DNA from: a virus
Virus record (IMG/VR): IMGVR_UViG_3300031784_000056
Location: 1-46,310 of that record
Reading direction: 5' to 3' (one strand)
DNA length: 46,310 bases
Both the position numbers and the translations under genes were made by a program. This document shows positions 1 through 8,900 of this stretch, one piece after another. The notes under the pieces were generated by a model, which saw only the letters and a program-made list of their open reading frames with translations, was not told the origin of the DNA and did not search any database. Each line of letters starts with the position of its first letter. Within the stretch, counting starts at the first letter, position 1.

Positions 1-1
1 A

Positions 2-73
2 GAAGAGGTAACAATCAGAAAATCTAAATGGAACGGTTCTTTCCTCGGTTCCGTAAACGAAATATTTAACTAA
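2..73 (+). CDS. C-terminal end of an upstream gene (partial)
   Basis: An open frame enters from the left edge and stops with TAA at 71-73, giving the last 23 residues of a protein that ends in VNEIFN. It lies 15 nt before the capsid gene and in the same direction. By position it would be a head gene (protease, scaffold or a small head protein), but the 23 residues are too few to identify it. Confidence 0.55.
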   Translation, partial: EEVTIRKSKWNGSFLGSVNEIFN

Positions 74-88
74 GGTAGGTATAAAATA

Positions 89-1138
89 ATGAGCAATGAA
101 ACATTAGAAAAGGCCGTAGCAGCTGGTACTCAGGTATCAACAGGATTCGGTTCAACAACTGGTGGAACAGGAGTACACACAGCGTCTGAAAATGGCAATG
201 GTGGTCTTCTTAACCCAGAACAATCTGCTCGCTTCCTTGATTATATGTTCGACGCAACCGTAATCGGTAAGGTCGCACGTACAGTTCGCATGAAGTCAGA
301 TACAGCAGAAATTGATCGCATGTCAGTAGGCGAAAAGCTTATGAAGCTTGCGACAGAGGCAGACAATACTGGTGTTAACTCAGCAGTAACTTTCTCAAAG
401 ATCTCTCTAACAACAAAGAAGCTACGCATGGATTGGGAGCTTTCAACAGAGTCTCTAGAAGACAACATCGAGGGTGCAGATCTAGAAGATCACATTGCAC
501 GTTTGATGGCAACACAGGCAGGAAATGACATCGAAGATGTTATTCTTAACGGTGATACAGCTCTAACAGGAGACGCTCTTTACAAGTCATTTGATGGCGT
601 TGTAAAGAAGGCAAAGGCATCAGGTCGTGTCGTAGACGCAGCTGGCGCTGAAGTTTCTCGTGAAGTATTCAACAAGGCACTTAAGGCTATGCCACGTAAG
701 TACAAGCAACGTCGTGGAGACCTTCGCTTCCTTGCTGGATCAAACTTGATTCAGGACTTCCTATACAAGAACAGTATTGGAACAAATCAGACAATTCCAC
801 AGGACATCGCTTCAAGCGTAATCCGTGGCGGAGTCGCACCACTAGGTGGACCTGCAGGATATGTGGCACCATTCGCATTTGGTATTCCAATTGTTGAAGT
901 TCCACTTCTTTCAGAGACACAGACTGGTACACACTCAGGAGCTTCAGGTTCACACGGAGATATCCACTTGTCATTCCCAAATAACGTAGTTATTGGTATC
1001 AAGCGTGATGTAACTGTTTACCGTTTCTTCTGGCCACGTAAGGACTCAATCGAGTACACAATGTACACTCGTGTTGGCGTCCAGATCGAACAAGCAGATG
1101 CTTGGGTTGTCGTAAAGAACGTTAAGGTTGCTTCTTAA
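89..1138 (+). CDS. Major capsid protein (HK97 fold)
   Basis: This 349-residue protein is the likely main shell subunit of the phage head. Size, position upstream of the connector genes, and the mid-protein pattern (residues 95-155: a beta strand, an acidic long helix ending in AGNDIEDVILNGD) fit HK97-fold capsid proteins. The Gly/Thr-rich first 40 residues look flexible and there is no obvious large delta domain. The ATG at 89 is preceded by AGGTAGG at 73-79. All 17 arginines are CGT/CGC, unlike the AGA-rich tape measure gene, which points to selection for high expression. A strong terminator follows directly. Assignment rests on fold-like pattern and context, not on an alignment. Confidence 0.88.
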   Translation: MSNETLEKAVAAGTQVSTGFGSTTGGTGVHTASENGNGGLLNPEQSARFLDYMFDATVIGKVARTVRMKSDTAEIDRMSVGEKLMKLATEADNTGVNSAVTFSKISLTTKKLRMDWELSTESLEDNIEGADLEDHIARLMATQAGNDIEDVILNGDTALTGDALYKSFDGVVKKAKASGRVVDAAGAEVSREVFNKALKAMPRKYKQRRGDLRFLAGSNLIQDFLYKNSIGTNQTIPQDIASSVIRGGVAPLGGPAGYVAPFAFGIPIVEVPLLSETQTGTHSGASGSHGDIHLSFPNNVVIGIKRDVTVYRFFWPRKDSIEYTMYTRVGVQIEQADAWVVVKNVKVAS

Positions 1139-1159
1139 TTAAGAAATAACCCCCGAAAG

Positions 1160-1190
1160 GCCCCCAATTAATTTTGGGGGCTTTTCATTT
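1160..1190 (+). terminator. Rho-independent terminator after the capsid gene
   Basis: An 8-bp GC-rich stem (GCCCCCAA at 1160-1167 with TTGGGGGC at 1174-1181) closes a 6-nt loop and is followed by TTTTC and more T/A. It lies 21 nt after the capsid stop codon and would isolate the capsid transcript from the connector genes. Confidence 0.9.
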
Positions 1191-1210
1191 TAATTTAACA
1201 ATGCTATAAT
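1182..1210 (+). promoter_or_regulatory. Extended -10 promoter
   Basis: TGcTATAAT at 1202-1210 is a perfect extended -10. A weak -35 (TTTTCA, 1182-1187) sits exactly 17 nt upstream and overlaps the T-tract of the capsid terminator. It restarts transcription for the connector genes from 1236 on. Confidence 0.75.
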
Positions 1211-1235
1211 TAAGGAACCTAACAAAGGAGAATAT

Positions 1236-1643
1236 ATGTCATTCGAGACATTGAAAGTAGCAGAACTCAGAAAAATTGCAGAGGACTTTGCAGTTGATAC
1301 TGATGGAATAAAGAACAAGGCCGATATTATTGCCGCTCTTGCCGAAGAGGGAGTAACATGGTCAGTTTACCAAAAGACTATTAAGGACATTGAAGAGGCG
1401 GCAGATGAATTTAGCGAAGATTCAGAAGAGATTCTTCCAAGATTTGATCCTAAAGCCCAAGCAGAAGATACAGTACTAGTTAGAATGACTAGAGAAAATT
1501 ATAGATATGATATTCTAGGATTTACATTTACAAAAGAGCATCCTTTTGTTGCAATGACAGAAGATGACGCTCAAGAAATTTTTGACAAGGAGGAAGGTTT
1601 TCGTTTAGCAACTCCAAAGGAAGTTCAGGAGTACTACGGCTAA
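1236..1643 (+). CDS. Small head-region protein with SAP/HeH-like N-terminus
   Basis: The 135-residue product begins with a short helix-extended-helix-like segment (about residues 5-40, LKVAELRKIAEDF...KADIIAAL), typical of SAP/HeH or Rho-N-like domains that bind nucleic acid. The middle (50-75) is very acidic and the C-terminal 60 residues form an unrecognised beta-rich part. AAAGGAG lies 5 nt before the ATG. Genes of this kind are often found between capsid and connector genes in actinophages. Its exact role (head decoration or DNA contact at the neck) is not known from the sequence. Confidence 0.7.
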   Translation: MSFETLKVAELRKIAEDFAVDTDGIKNKADIIAALAEEGVTWSVYQKTIKDIEEAADEFSEDSEEILPRFDPKAQAEDTVLVRMTRENYRYDILGFTFTKEHPFVAMTEDDAQEIFDKEEGFRLATPKEVQEYYG

Positions 1644-1657
1644 ACAAACCTATATAA

Positions 1658-2638
1658 ATGGCCGAGGTTTTAATAAACAGTCAATCACCAGTAACACATA
1701 AAGTTTTTTGGAATGGTGATGTTGCAAATGCAGACTCTCTTCCAACCGTGGCATTATATGACGTCACTCTAGATCCAGCTGTAAGTCCAGCAGTTAGCCC
1801 AACACAACTGCTGGCAAACCTTACATCATCCTTGGATGAAAATAACCCAGGAACATATTCAGTAAATATTCCATATCAGTTTACAGATAGAAATAAAACT
1901 TTAAGACTACAATGGAACTATGCGGTAAATGGAACTGCGGTAAAGCACTCAGACGAAGTTTTTGTAATAACTCCGTATGTGGATTTTAATCATGCCCTAG
2001 ATATTGGATTTAGCACAGACTCTTCTGACCCAGGATATAAGTCCTACAGAGATTTGTTGATGGCAGAAAAGTATGCTCGTAAAATTATAGAGCAGCACAC
2101 AAGCCAAAACTTTTATTTAAAAGATGAAGTATTTGTTGTTTACGGAGACGATTCAGACATACTTCCATTGCCTTCAAGAATTGCTGAACTTCATTACTTG
2201 TATGCCAACGATATATTGTTAGTAGACAATATTGAAGAAATAAATAATTGGAACTATGATGTAATGCTTAGCGAAAGCGGATACGGAATAAGAATTAATC
2301 GTGCTAGCATGATAGATAATACAGTATACGTAGCAAACGGAATGATTCCTCCAAGCATTAATGATCATAGCAATGGAGTTTTCCAGTCTGGAGTGCCATA
2401 CAGAGTCTACGGCAAATTTGGCTGGGACAAGGTTCCAGATAACGTTGAACTTGCAGCAATAGAATTAATGAAGGATTATTTCTCTAAAGATACAGTATGG
2501 AGAAACAAATATATCCAGAGCATACAGACGTTCGACTGGAACTTCAAGTACTCAGATCAATCATTTGCTGGAACTGGTAATAATTACGCAGACCAATTGC
2601 TTGCAGATTATGTCTTATCAAAATCGGTAGTGATTTAA
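1658..2638 (+). CDS. Head-tail connector (gp6-like) with N-terminal beta domain
   Basis: The 326-residue product seems to have two parts. Residues 1-105 form a beta-rich, Ig/BppU-N-like segment (a short PGTYSVNIP core and a strand around LRLQWNYAVNG). Residues 125-326 carry the helical pattern of gp6/Ad1-type head-tail adaptors: YRDLLMAEKYARKIIEQHT around 130-148 and a C-terminal helix with ELAAIELMKDYF. Such adaptors form a ring under the portal and receive the tail. No good Shine-Dalgarno sequence is seen upstream of the ATG, so translation may depend on coupling to the previous gene. The gene ends directly against the next start (TAAATG). Confidence 0.68.
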   Translation: MAEVLINSQSPVTHKVFWNGDVANADSLPTVALYDVTLDPAVSPAVSPTQLLANLTSSLDENNPGTYSVNIPYQFTDRNKTLRLQWNYAVNGTAVKHSDEVFVITPYVDFNHALDIGFSTDSSDPGYKSYRDLLMAEKYARKIIEQHTSQNFYLKDEVFVVYGDDSDILPLPSRIAELHYLYANDILLVDNIEEINNWNYDVMLSESGYGIRINRASMIDNTVYVANGMIPPSINDHSNGVFQSGVPYRVYGKFGWDKVPDNVELAAIELMKDYFSKDTVWRNKYIQSIQTFDWNFKYSDQSFAGTGNNYADQLLADYVLSKSVVI

Positions 2639-3067
2639 ATGAATAACCTCATAGACGCCGTCCTGTCTATGACGATGGACGTTTACAGGCAGTTTGATAC
2701 ACAAGACGAAGACACTGGAGCTATTGTAAAAGAATGGCATTATTACAAAAGCGTAGCTTGCCATGCTAAAGGCGTAGTTAGCAACTCATCAACCACAAGG
2801 TCGGGAGATAAGCAGATATTTGATAATCGATATACAAACGATCAAACTATTCAAGTAAGAACTGCAGAAAGAATAACCGCCAGAGAAAAGATAACTAATA
2901 TAAGAGATAGCGATGGTAATGTTATATGGGTAGAAATTAATTTCCCCACAGATACACCAACCGTATTTGAAGTTATGGGGAATACTCCAATCACAGACCC
3001 ATTTGGAAAAGTAGTCGCATATAACTCAACAATGAAAAGATCGGAGAATCAAGTAATTGGACAATAG
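2639..3067 (+). CDS. Head-closure (stopper-like) protein
   Basis: A 142-residue beta-rich protein that directly follows the connector. Length, the opening MTMDVYRQ phrase (typical of proteins that begin 'm..tv.vyr'), and position fit the head-completion/closure family (SPP1 gp16/Hc1 type) which plugs the connector after packaging. The start abuts the preceding stop codon. Function is inferred mainly from gene order. Confidence 0.6.
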   Translation: MNNLIDAVLSMTMDVYRQFDTQDEDTGAIVKEWHYYKSVACHAKGVVSNSSTTRSGDKQIFDNRYTNDQTIQVRTAERITAREKITNIRDSDGNVIWVEINFPTDTPTVFEVMGNTPITDPFGKVVAYNSTMKRSENQVIGQ

Positions 3068-3839
3068 TACACTACTTGTGACAGCGGCTAGCGGATTGCA
3101 AAAAGGCATGGCTGGAACTTCGGGTACCATTTTAAAAGATAGCACAGTTGCTCAAATCTCAGCGGCAATATATTATCAGGCTCAGGTTGTATCTAAGCTA
3201 ACAACAAATAAGCAATTTCAAAAGAAATTTCAATCTATAGTTTTTAAGCAAATACAAGAAGACTTCGGCCTCTACCTAGACTCACAGGCTAGAATGAATC
3301 CTAAATCTTTACATCATATGTATGAGTGGAAAAAGACTGGAAACAAGAATGCAAGATTGTTTACCTTAAATATATTATCTACAGATGGACTATCATTTAA
3401 GATTGCTTCTAATTTCTTGCCTTCTAAATCTGCTGTGCCAAATAAGTTTGGAAGCAGAAAGCATGTATTTATCAATAAAGCTTCTGTGATGGAAGCTGGA
3501 ATGCCTCTAGTAATCCGTCCTAGGTTCGCAGAGCGATTAGTATTTGAAACTAGTACTGGAGTAGTGTATATGCCCAAAGGGGCCTCTGTGACCGTTACAA
3601 GGCCAGGCGGAGGCAAGGCTACAGGAAGATTCAAAATTGCATATGCACAATTCTTCACTGGTAATTTAGTAAGCCTATCGATTAAAAAGTCTGGCTTTCA
3701 ACAAATATTTAATTCTTCATTAACTAAATCAATGAGGCTGCCATCAGATGTTAAAAAGGTTAAATATTCATTTAATGCTAATACGTTAAACATGCAGGCA
3801 GAGTCAGCACTTGCTGCAGCATTTGGGGGTGCAGTATGA
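3057..3839 (+). CDS. Neck or tail-completion protein
   Basis: A 260-residue protein begun by TTG at 3057, overlapping the previous gene by 11 nt; GGAG at 3043-3046 supports this start, with a GTG at 3078 as an alternative. The protein has a helical N-terminal half (residues 25-85, basic) and a beta-rich half with a Gly-rich turn (RPGGGKATG). Its position between head-closure and tail-terminator-like genes is that of the HK97 gp10-like neck proteins. I do not recognise a diagnostic motif. Confidence 0.5.
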   Translation: MDNSTLLVTAASGLQKGMAGTSGTILKDSTVAQISAAIYYQAQVVSKLTTNKQFQKKFQSIVFKQIQEDFGLYLDSQARMNPKSLHHMYEWKKTGNKNARLFTLNILSTDGLSFKIASNFLPSKSAVPNKFGSRKHVFINKASVMEAGMPLVIRPRFAERLVFETSTGVVYMPKGASVTVTRPGGGKATGRFKIAYAQFFTGNLVSLSIKKSGFQQIFNSSLTKSMRLPSDVKKVKYSFNANTLNMQAESALAAAFGGAV

Positions 3840-4345
3840 CAGATTATAAAGCAGATGTAATGCTTGATTTAAGAAAGTACCTTTGGTCTGAATTAAAGGA
3901 CAATAATATATTTGAGCCTACTGATTATTATTCAGATAATATTGGACAAGAGATTGTTCCAATTATTCCAATTCAGCAGTCCCCAGAAATGAATCAATTT
4001 TTGAGCGGGAAGAAGCACATAGTCTATGACAAGATAGGCATCTCATATGAGGACAATTGGGCCATATGCTGTGAGCAGATTTTATTTACCATTTACTCAA
4101 CAGATGTTTCAGAAATCAATGAGATCAGAAACTTGATGACTGACCTATTTAGAAGAATGGATGACTCAGCCAGAGACACCAACGCATATTCTGGTATATC
4201 TAAAAAGTTTAAATTCTTCAGCATATTCGTTGCCGATATATCCCCAACAGCCCCATCGGAAGAGCTGGCTGGATTTCTATCCACAGATATAATCCTTGAG
4301 GTTAAATATGCAAGGATCCTAGACTCAGCAGGTCGATTCCTATAA
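3836..4345 (+). CDS. Tail terminator-like protein
   Basis: A 169-residue protein whose ATG overlaps the preceding stop by 4 nt (ATGA). The pattern of a helical start followed by beta strands (AICCEQILFTIYSTD, then a helix with EINEIRNLMTDLFRRMDD and a final strand) resembles tail terminator proteins, which cap the tail tube. It sits immediately before the tail tube gene, the usual place. Assignment is by pattern and synteny. Confidence 0.55.
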   Translation: MTDYKADVMLDLRKYLWSELKDNNIFEPTDYYSDNIGQEIVPIIPIQQSPEMNQFLSGKKHIVYDKIGISYEDNWAICCEQILFTIYSTDVSEINEIRNLMTDLFRRMDDSARDTNAYSGISKKFKFFSIFVADISPTAPSEELAGFLSTDIILEVKYARILDSAGRFL

Positions 4346-4362
4346 TTTGCCTTTGGGCGCAT

Positions 4363-4386
4363 TATACTCTATTATTGTACATAGAG
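4363..4386 (+). promoter_or_regulatory. Possible -10 and leader hairpin before the tail tube gene
   Basis: TATACT (4363-4368) is a plausible -10, without a TG extension or a well-placed -35. It overlaps a perfect 6-bp inverted repeat, CTCTAT (4367-4372) and ATAGAG (4381-4386). The 117-nt gap 4346-4462 is the longest non-coding stretch in the window and otherwise holds an AT-rich leader. It may carry the promoter and a 5' mRNA-stabilising hairpin for the abundant tail tube protein. Confidence 0.35.
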
Positions 4387-4462
4387 GAAAGGGCCTAGCC
4401 AGCCAAGATTTAACGTTTTACAATAATATATATATATTTTTATAAATAGGAGGAAAATAACT

Positions 4463-5170
4463 ATGGCACAATCCGTAGGTAATGCTAAAAATATTCTCGT
4501 TGGTGCATCTCCGTTGTTCTTGTCAACTATTGACGTAAACGACTCAGACTACATCGCAAACGCAGAAGCAGGTGTCGCTGTTGCAAGCGGCGCAACAACA
4601 GTTGGTGTTCCAGCATTCGCATCAGGCGAATCATATACAACAACACTTAACAATGTTGATCAGACAGCAGGAAAGTTTGGATACCGTAACGTTGGTTTTA
4701 CTAACAATGGTCTCCAGATCACCTATAACCCAACATACGATTCAGTAACCGTTGACCAGTTGCTTGATACAGCTAAGCTGTTCAAGTCTGCAATGGAAGT
4801 TATGATCGCAACAGAAATGTCAGAAGGTACCCTAGAAAACATCGTTGCTGTATTCGGACAGAATGCATCATCTTTGACAACATCAGGTACTGGAGCTACA
4901 AAGAAGGATGTTCTTGGTCTTGAAGCAGGTTCCCTAGGAGCAGCTCCAACAGAGCGTCAACTAATTGCAGTTGGTCAAGCACCTACAGCAACTTCAACAG
5001 CATCAGAGCGTGTATATTATGCACGTAGAGTATTGTCTGTACAACAGTCACAATTCTCACTTGCTCGTACAACTCCAACTACATTCCCAGTAACTTTCCG
5101 TCTTCTACCAGATGCTAACTACTCTGGCTCAGAATACGGCAAGATTATTGACCGTGTACTATCAGCATAA
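4463..5170 (+). CDS. Major tail tube protein
   Basis: The 235-residue product is the likely subunit of the tail tube. It lies after the terminator-like gene and before the chaperone frameshift pair, the standard place in siphoviruses. The sequence has a beta-rich tube-like core (GFTNNGLQITYNPTYDSV, about residues 79-96) and a long amphipathic helix after it. A very strong AGGAGG stands before the ATG. Seven of its eight arginine codons are CGT, as in the capsid gene, which fits an abundant structural protein. The gene has its own terminator. Confidence 0.82.
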   Translation: MAQSVGNAKNILVGASPLFLSTIDVNDSDYIANAEAGVAVASGATTVGVPAFASGESYTTTLNNVDQTAGKFGYRNVGFTNNGLQITYNPTYDSVTVDQLLDTAKLFKSAMEVMIATEMSEGTLENIVAVFGQNASSLTTSGTGATKKDVLGLEAGSLGAAPTERQLIAVGQAPTATSTASERVYYARRVLSVQQSQFSLARTTPTTFPVTFRLLPDANYSGSEYGKIIDRVLSA

Positions 5171-5190
5171 TAAATTTAATTTATTAATGA

Positions 5191-5215
5191 AAGCCCCCAG
5201 GAAACTGGGGGTTTT
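5191..5215 (+). terminator. Rho-independent terminator after the tail tube gene
   Basis: The stem CCCCCAG (5194-5200) pairs with CTGGGGG (5205-5211) across a GAAA tetraloop (GNRA type), is extended by A-U/G-U pairs and followed by TTTTCC. It lies 20 nt after the stop codon. Confidence 0.9.
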
Positions 5216-5219
5216 CCAT

Positions 5220-5248
5220 TTGTATAGATAATATCTATATGTTATAAT
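5220..5248 (+). promoter_or_regulatory. Promoter for the tail chaperone / tape measure operon
   Basis: TTGTAT (5220-5225), a 17-nt spacer, and the extended -10 TGtTATAAT (5240-5248). It lies directly after the tail-tube terminator and about 30 nt before the chaperone start. Confidence 0.78.
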
Positions 5249-5277
5249 AATTAAGACTAGATCCTAGGAGGATTAAA

Positions 5278-5610
5278 TTGGCAACAACAGTATATAGCGT
5301 AGAAGAATTAACTCTTCAGAATGGCTCAACAATTAAGTTGAAGCCGCTGAGCATTAAAGAGCTAAGAAAGTTTATGAACGTACTACAAGCAGCAAGCGAT
5401 TCAACTACAGAGGCAGAAACTCTCAACGTATTAATTGACGCAGTTGCAGTAGCACTTGAAAAGCAGTTACCAGAATTGGTAGCAGATAGAGATGCACTGG
5501 AAGATGCACTAGATGTTCCTACAATCAATCGTATCCTTGAGGTATGTGGTGGGATTAAGATGGACGACCCAAACCTTCTAGCGGCAGCGGTTCTGGCTGG
5601 TCAGAACTAG
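5278..5610 (+). CDS. Tail assembly chaperone (gpG-like, unshifted product)
   Basis: The 110-residue protein is the short product of the tail assembly chaperone pair, which coats the tape measure during tail assembly. It opens with a beta segment (VYSVEELTLQNGSTIKLKPL) and continues as a helical, acidic domain, as in gpG-like proteins. TTG is the start codon (5278), set by AGGAGG at 5265-5270. The gene lies between tail tube and tape measure, the invariant place for gpG/gpGT. A -1 slippery site lies 36 nt before its stop codon (see the fusion product). Confidence 0.85.
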   Translation: MATTVYSVEELTLQNGSTIKLKPLSIKELRKFMNVLQAASDSTTEAETLNVLIDAVAVALEKQLPELVADRDALEDALDVPTINRILEVCGGIKMDDPNLLAAAVLAGQN

Positions 5611-5945
5611 ATTTAGCCGCTTTAGAGGGTGAAGTATTTCTTTTAGGTCACTGGAAGAATTACGAAGAACTAGAAGAAAGTCTTTCAATGCCAGAGCTCA
5701 TTCAAACATTGAAATCTTTTAAGAAACAAAAGTCGGAAGACAGAAAGTTTACGGCAAGTCTTAAAGGAATAGATTTAGATGCAGATGAGGAAGACGAAGT
5801 AGTTCAAGGAAAAACTTTTGAAGATATACAAAGACAAGCTCTTGGTATAAAAGCTTCAGGTGATGATATAGTTTCCTTACAAGGAAGCTTTGCAGCACAA
5901 GCAGGGTTTGGAATTGGCGCAGGTCTAGGCTACGCAGAGGAGTAA
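5278..5945 (+). CDS. Tail assembly chaperone G-T fusion (programmed -1 frameshift)
   Basis: A -1 shift at 5568-5574 joins the first 99 codons of the gpG-like frame to a second frame that is open from 5559 to 5945, giving a 222-residue fusion (join 5278-5574, 5574-5945). The T part begins PSSGSGSGW, a Gly/Ser linker, then SELDLAALEGEVFLL and an acidic helical tail rich in Lys/Glu. The T frame has its first ATG at 5688 (85 residues) but no Shine-Dalgarno sequence there, so it is best read as the frameshift extension. In lambda and most siphophages the longer product binds the tape measure. The join is inferred from the sequence. Confidence 0.85.
5568..5620 (+). other. -1 ribosomal frameshift signal
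   Basis: The heptamer C CCA AAC (5568-5574, zero-frame codons spaced) has the canonical X XXY YYZ form. Six nucleotides later a two-helix structure can form: outer stem GCGGC (5581-5585) with GCCGC (5616-5620), and inner stem GTTCTG (5590-5595) with CAGAAC (5602-5607). Spacing and structure fit a stimulatory element. The -1 frame contains a stop at 5556-5558 and is open from 5559, so the shift must happen in the short overlap 5559-5610. Confidence 0.85.
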
Positions 5946-5955
5946 TATAGGATAA

Positions 5956-8900
5956 ATGGCTGATGAAAATATTGTAACTAATATAGTTGCTAATGCAGAT
6001 TTTTCAGGTCTTATTGCAGATGTCAATAAGGTTACAGCCTCTTTATCAAAACTTCAGGCACAAATAATTCAATCAGACACAAGACTCGCAAGTCAAGTGG
6101 CTACAATGAACAGGTCCTTCGGTGAAAACCTAAGAAGAACTGGTCAGTTCTCAACACACTTTGTTACACTAACATCAGATGTTGAAAAGTTTGGCACCAA
6201 CCTAGACAGGGGCCAAATGAAGCTGAGACAGTATTTTCAAACATTTCAGCAGCATACAAAAACACAAGGCGGATTAATTAGAGACCTTGCTAAACAGCAA
6301 GTAGCACTACAAAATGCAATCATTCAACCTATGGGCAAAAATGCTCAAGGTCTTATGCAATACAGTGTGCATATACCACAGGGTCTTGATGCAGTAAAAA
6401 ATAAAGCAGCTTTAGCTAAGCAAGAACTCCAGATCATGAATAAGGTTATTCAAGACGGCGGAGTACAAATGATTAACTGGGGTAAGAATACTCAGTGGGC
6501 AGGACGTCAGCTAACCGTAGGATTGACTGTGCCTCTAGCAGCATTTGGTAAAGCAGCAGCAGATGCATTTAGAATGGCAGACGCAGAGCTAGTAAGACTT
6601 ACAAAGGTTTATGGCGGAGTAGCAGCAACATCAGCAGCAGAATTATCCAAGATAAGAAATGAAGTTTCAGCAACTGCTAAAGAGATTTCAAAAGCTTATG
6701 GAGTTTCGTTTAAAGACACAATTACTCTTGCAGCCGATATAGCTGCAACAGGCAAACAGGGCGACGAGCTTCTAGCTTCAGTAAAAGAAACAAGCAGACT
6801 TGCAGTTCTTGGTGAAGTAGATAGACAAGAAGCAATGAAAGCAACGTTGGCAATTCAAACAACATTTAAGCAAAATACTGATCAGCTTTCTGAATCTATT
6901 AACTTCCTTAACTCAGTTGAAAACCAAACATCAACAACTCTTAATGACTTAGTAGAAGCAATTCCAAAAGCTGGCCCAGTTATTCAAGGATTGGGCGGAA
7001 GCGTACAAGATTTAGCATTATATTTAACTGCAATGAAAGAAGGCGGAATTAATGCTTCAGAAGGAGCTAACGCTCTTAAGTCAGCACTCGCATCTTTAAT
7101 TAATCCTACAAAGGTAGCAAAAGAAAAGTTTTCTGAAATGGGAATTGACCTTGGCGGAATTGTAGCAAAAAATGCTGGAAACCTAACAGGAACACTTTTT
7201 GCTCTTCAAGAAGCACTAGATCAGCTAGATCCACTACAAAAGCAACAGGCAATTGAGCAGTTGTTCGGCAAGTTCCAGTTCTCTAGACTTAATGCTTTGT
7301 TTGCAAACCTAGGCAAGCAAGGAAGCCAGACCCTTCAGGTAATGGATTTAATGAAAGCAAGTTCCCAAGAGCTGGCACAGGTTGCTGGCCGAGAATTATC
7401 GATGGTAACAGAGTCTGCTTCTGGAAAGTATAAAAGAGCGGTAGAGGGATTAAAGGCAGATCTTGCAGGAATTGGAGATGAGTTCCTAAAGATTCAAACA
7501 TTCTTTATTAATATTGTAGACGGAATTGTTAAGTTTATAAATAAATTACCAGACCCAATTAAATCTGTTCTGACATTTGTTACTGGCTTCACTGCAATAA
7601 TTGGTCCAGTTATTATGTTAACGGGTGTGCTGGCAAACTTCTTTGGATATATTATTAAGGGTGCATCACACTTTAGGGCTTTATTCAAAGGCGGCGAAGG
7701 CTGGAAAATGCTTACGCCAGAAATTTTGGCTGCACAAAAAGCTGGATCTTTAGTTGAAGCAACATTTTATAGCGACGCAAAAGCAGCAACAGTATTAAAA
7801 ACAGCAATTGCAGGACTTGTTACAGAGTTTGAATTACTACAAAGCAAGGCAATGACGGGTGCTGTATCTGTTGCACCAGCAATGTCCACAATGGCAGGAA
7901 ACTTAGTAAAAGCCAGTGGTGGCAGAGTTGTTGATCCAAATCATCCACTGATTAGCCCTGAAGACACAAGATCAATGTCACACCTCAATCCAGTTGCTGG
8001 TATGACAACTGATCAAAGAGCGGCACAAACAATTTTCGGCGTAGTCCCTGGAGCTCCAAAGGTTAATCAAAAAATTGGAAATAATCCTCAGATTTATATG
8101 GAAGGAGATTTGCCAAAGATTCCAGGACTTACATCTATAGGTGGAGCATCAACAGGAGTTGTTGCAGAAGAAGCAGCAAAATGGCATGCAATGACAGGCG
8201 CACTTGCAATGCAGTCACAAGCAGAAATTGCATTGCTTAAAAAAGAAGTTGCCACAACTGGATTAATAACATCAGAGCTTTCTGATTCATACCAAGCTCT
8301 TCTTCCAACAATGACTAAGCTTACGGCAAACGCAGCAGCAGAATCTGCAGCAATTGTTGCACAACTTCAGGCTGGTAAGCTAACGGTTGATCAAGCAAGA
8401 GCTAAAATTATTCAGTTGAATGCACAAGTAGAGGCTATGATGACTCAAGCATCAATAGACATTGCAGGACAACAAGGTAGATCTATTAGCTTAACTTCAG
8501 TTCCCCTACTAGACCAGCCAGTAGTTAATAAAGATGGAAAGTCTAATATGAAGGAGCTTGCTCGTCCAGGAAGAACAAGAGATCTTCTAAATAAAATTGC
8601 ACGAGGTCTTGGAGTAAAAACATTCGGTGCTGGATATAGTACAGAAACTACAATTCCAAAAAGATTTAATAGAGGAAATATTGTTCCAGGAACTGGCAAT
8701 ACAGATACAGTTCCAGCAATGCTTACTCCAGGAGAATTTGTTGTAAACAAAGAAGCAACGGCAGCAAACCTTCCATTACTTGAGGCTATAAATGGCGGCA
8801 AAGGATCTGGCGGTCCTAATTATAATAAAGGCGGAAAAGCTTTAAGACTTCAAAGAACTCATATCACAGATGATTTAAGTGGACTAGCCTTATTGCTACC

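Noticed and set aside
5688-5945. An independent 85-residue gene after the chaperone
   Set aside because: It has no ribosome-binding site and its frame is open back into the slippery site, so it is better read as the frameshifted T part.
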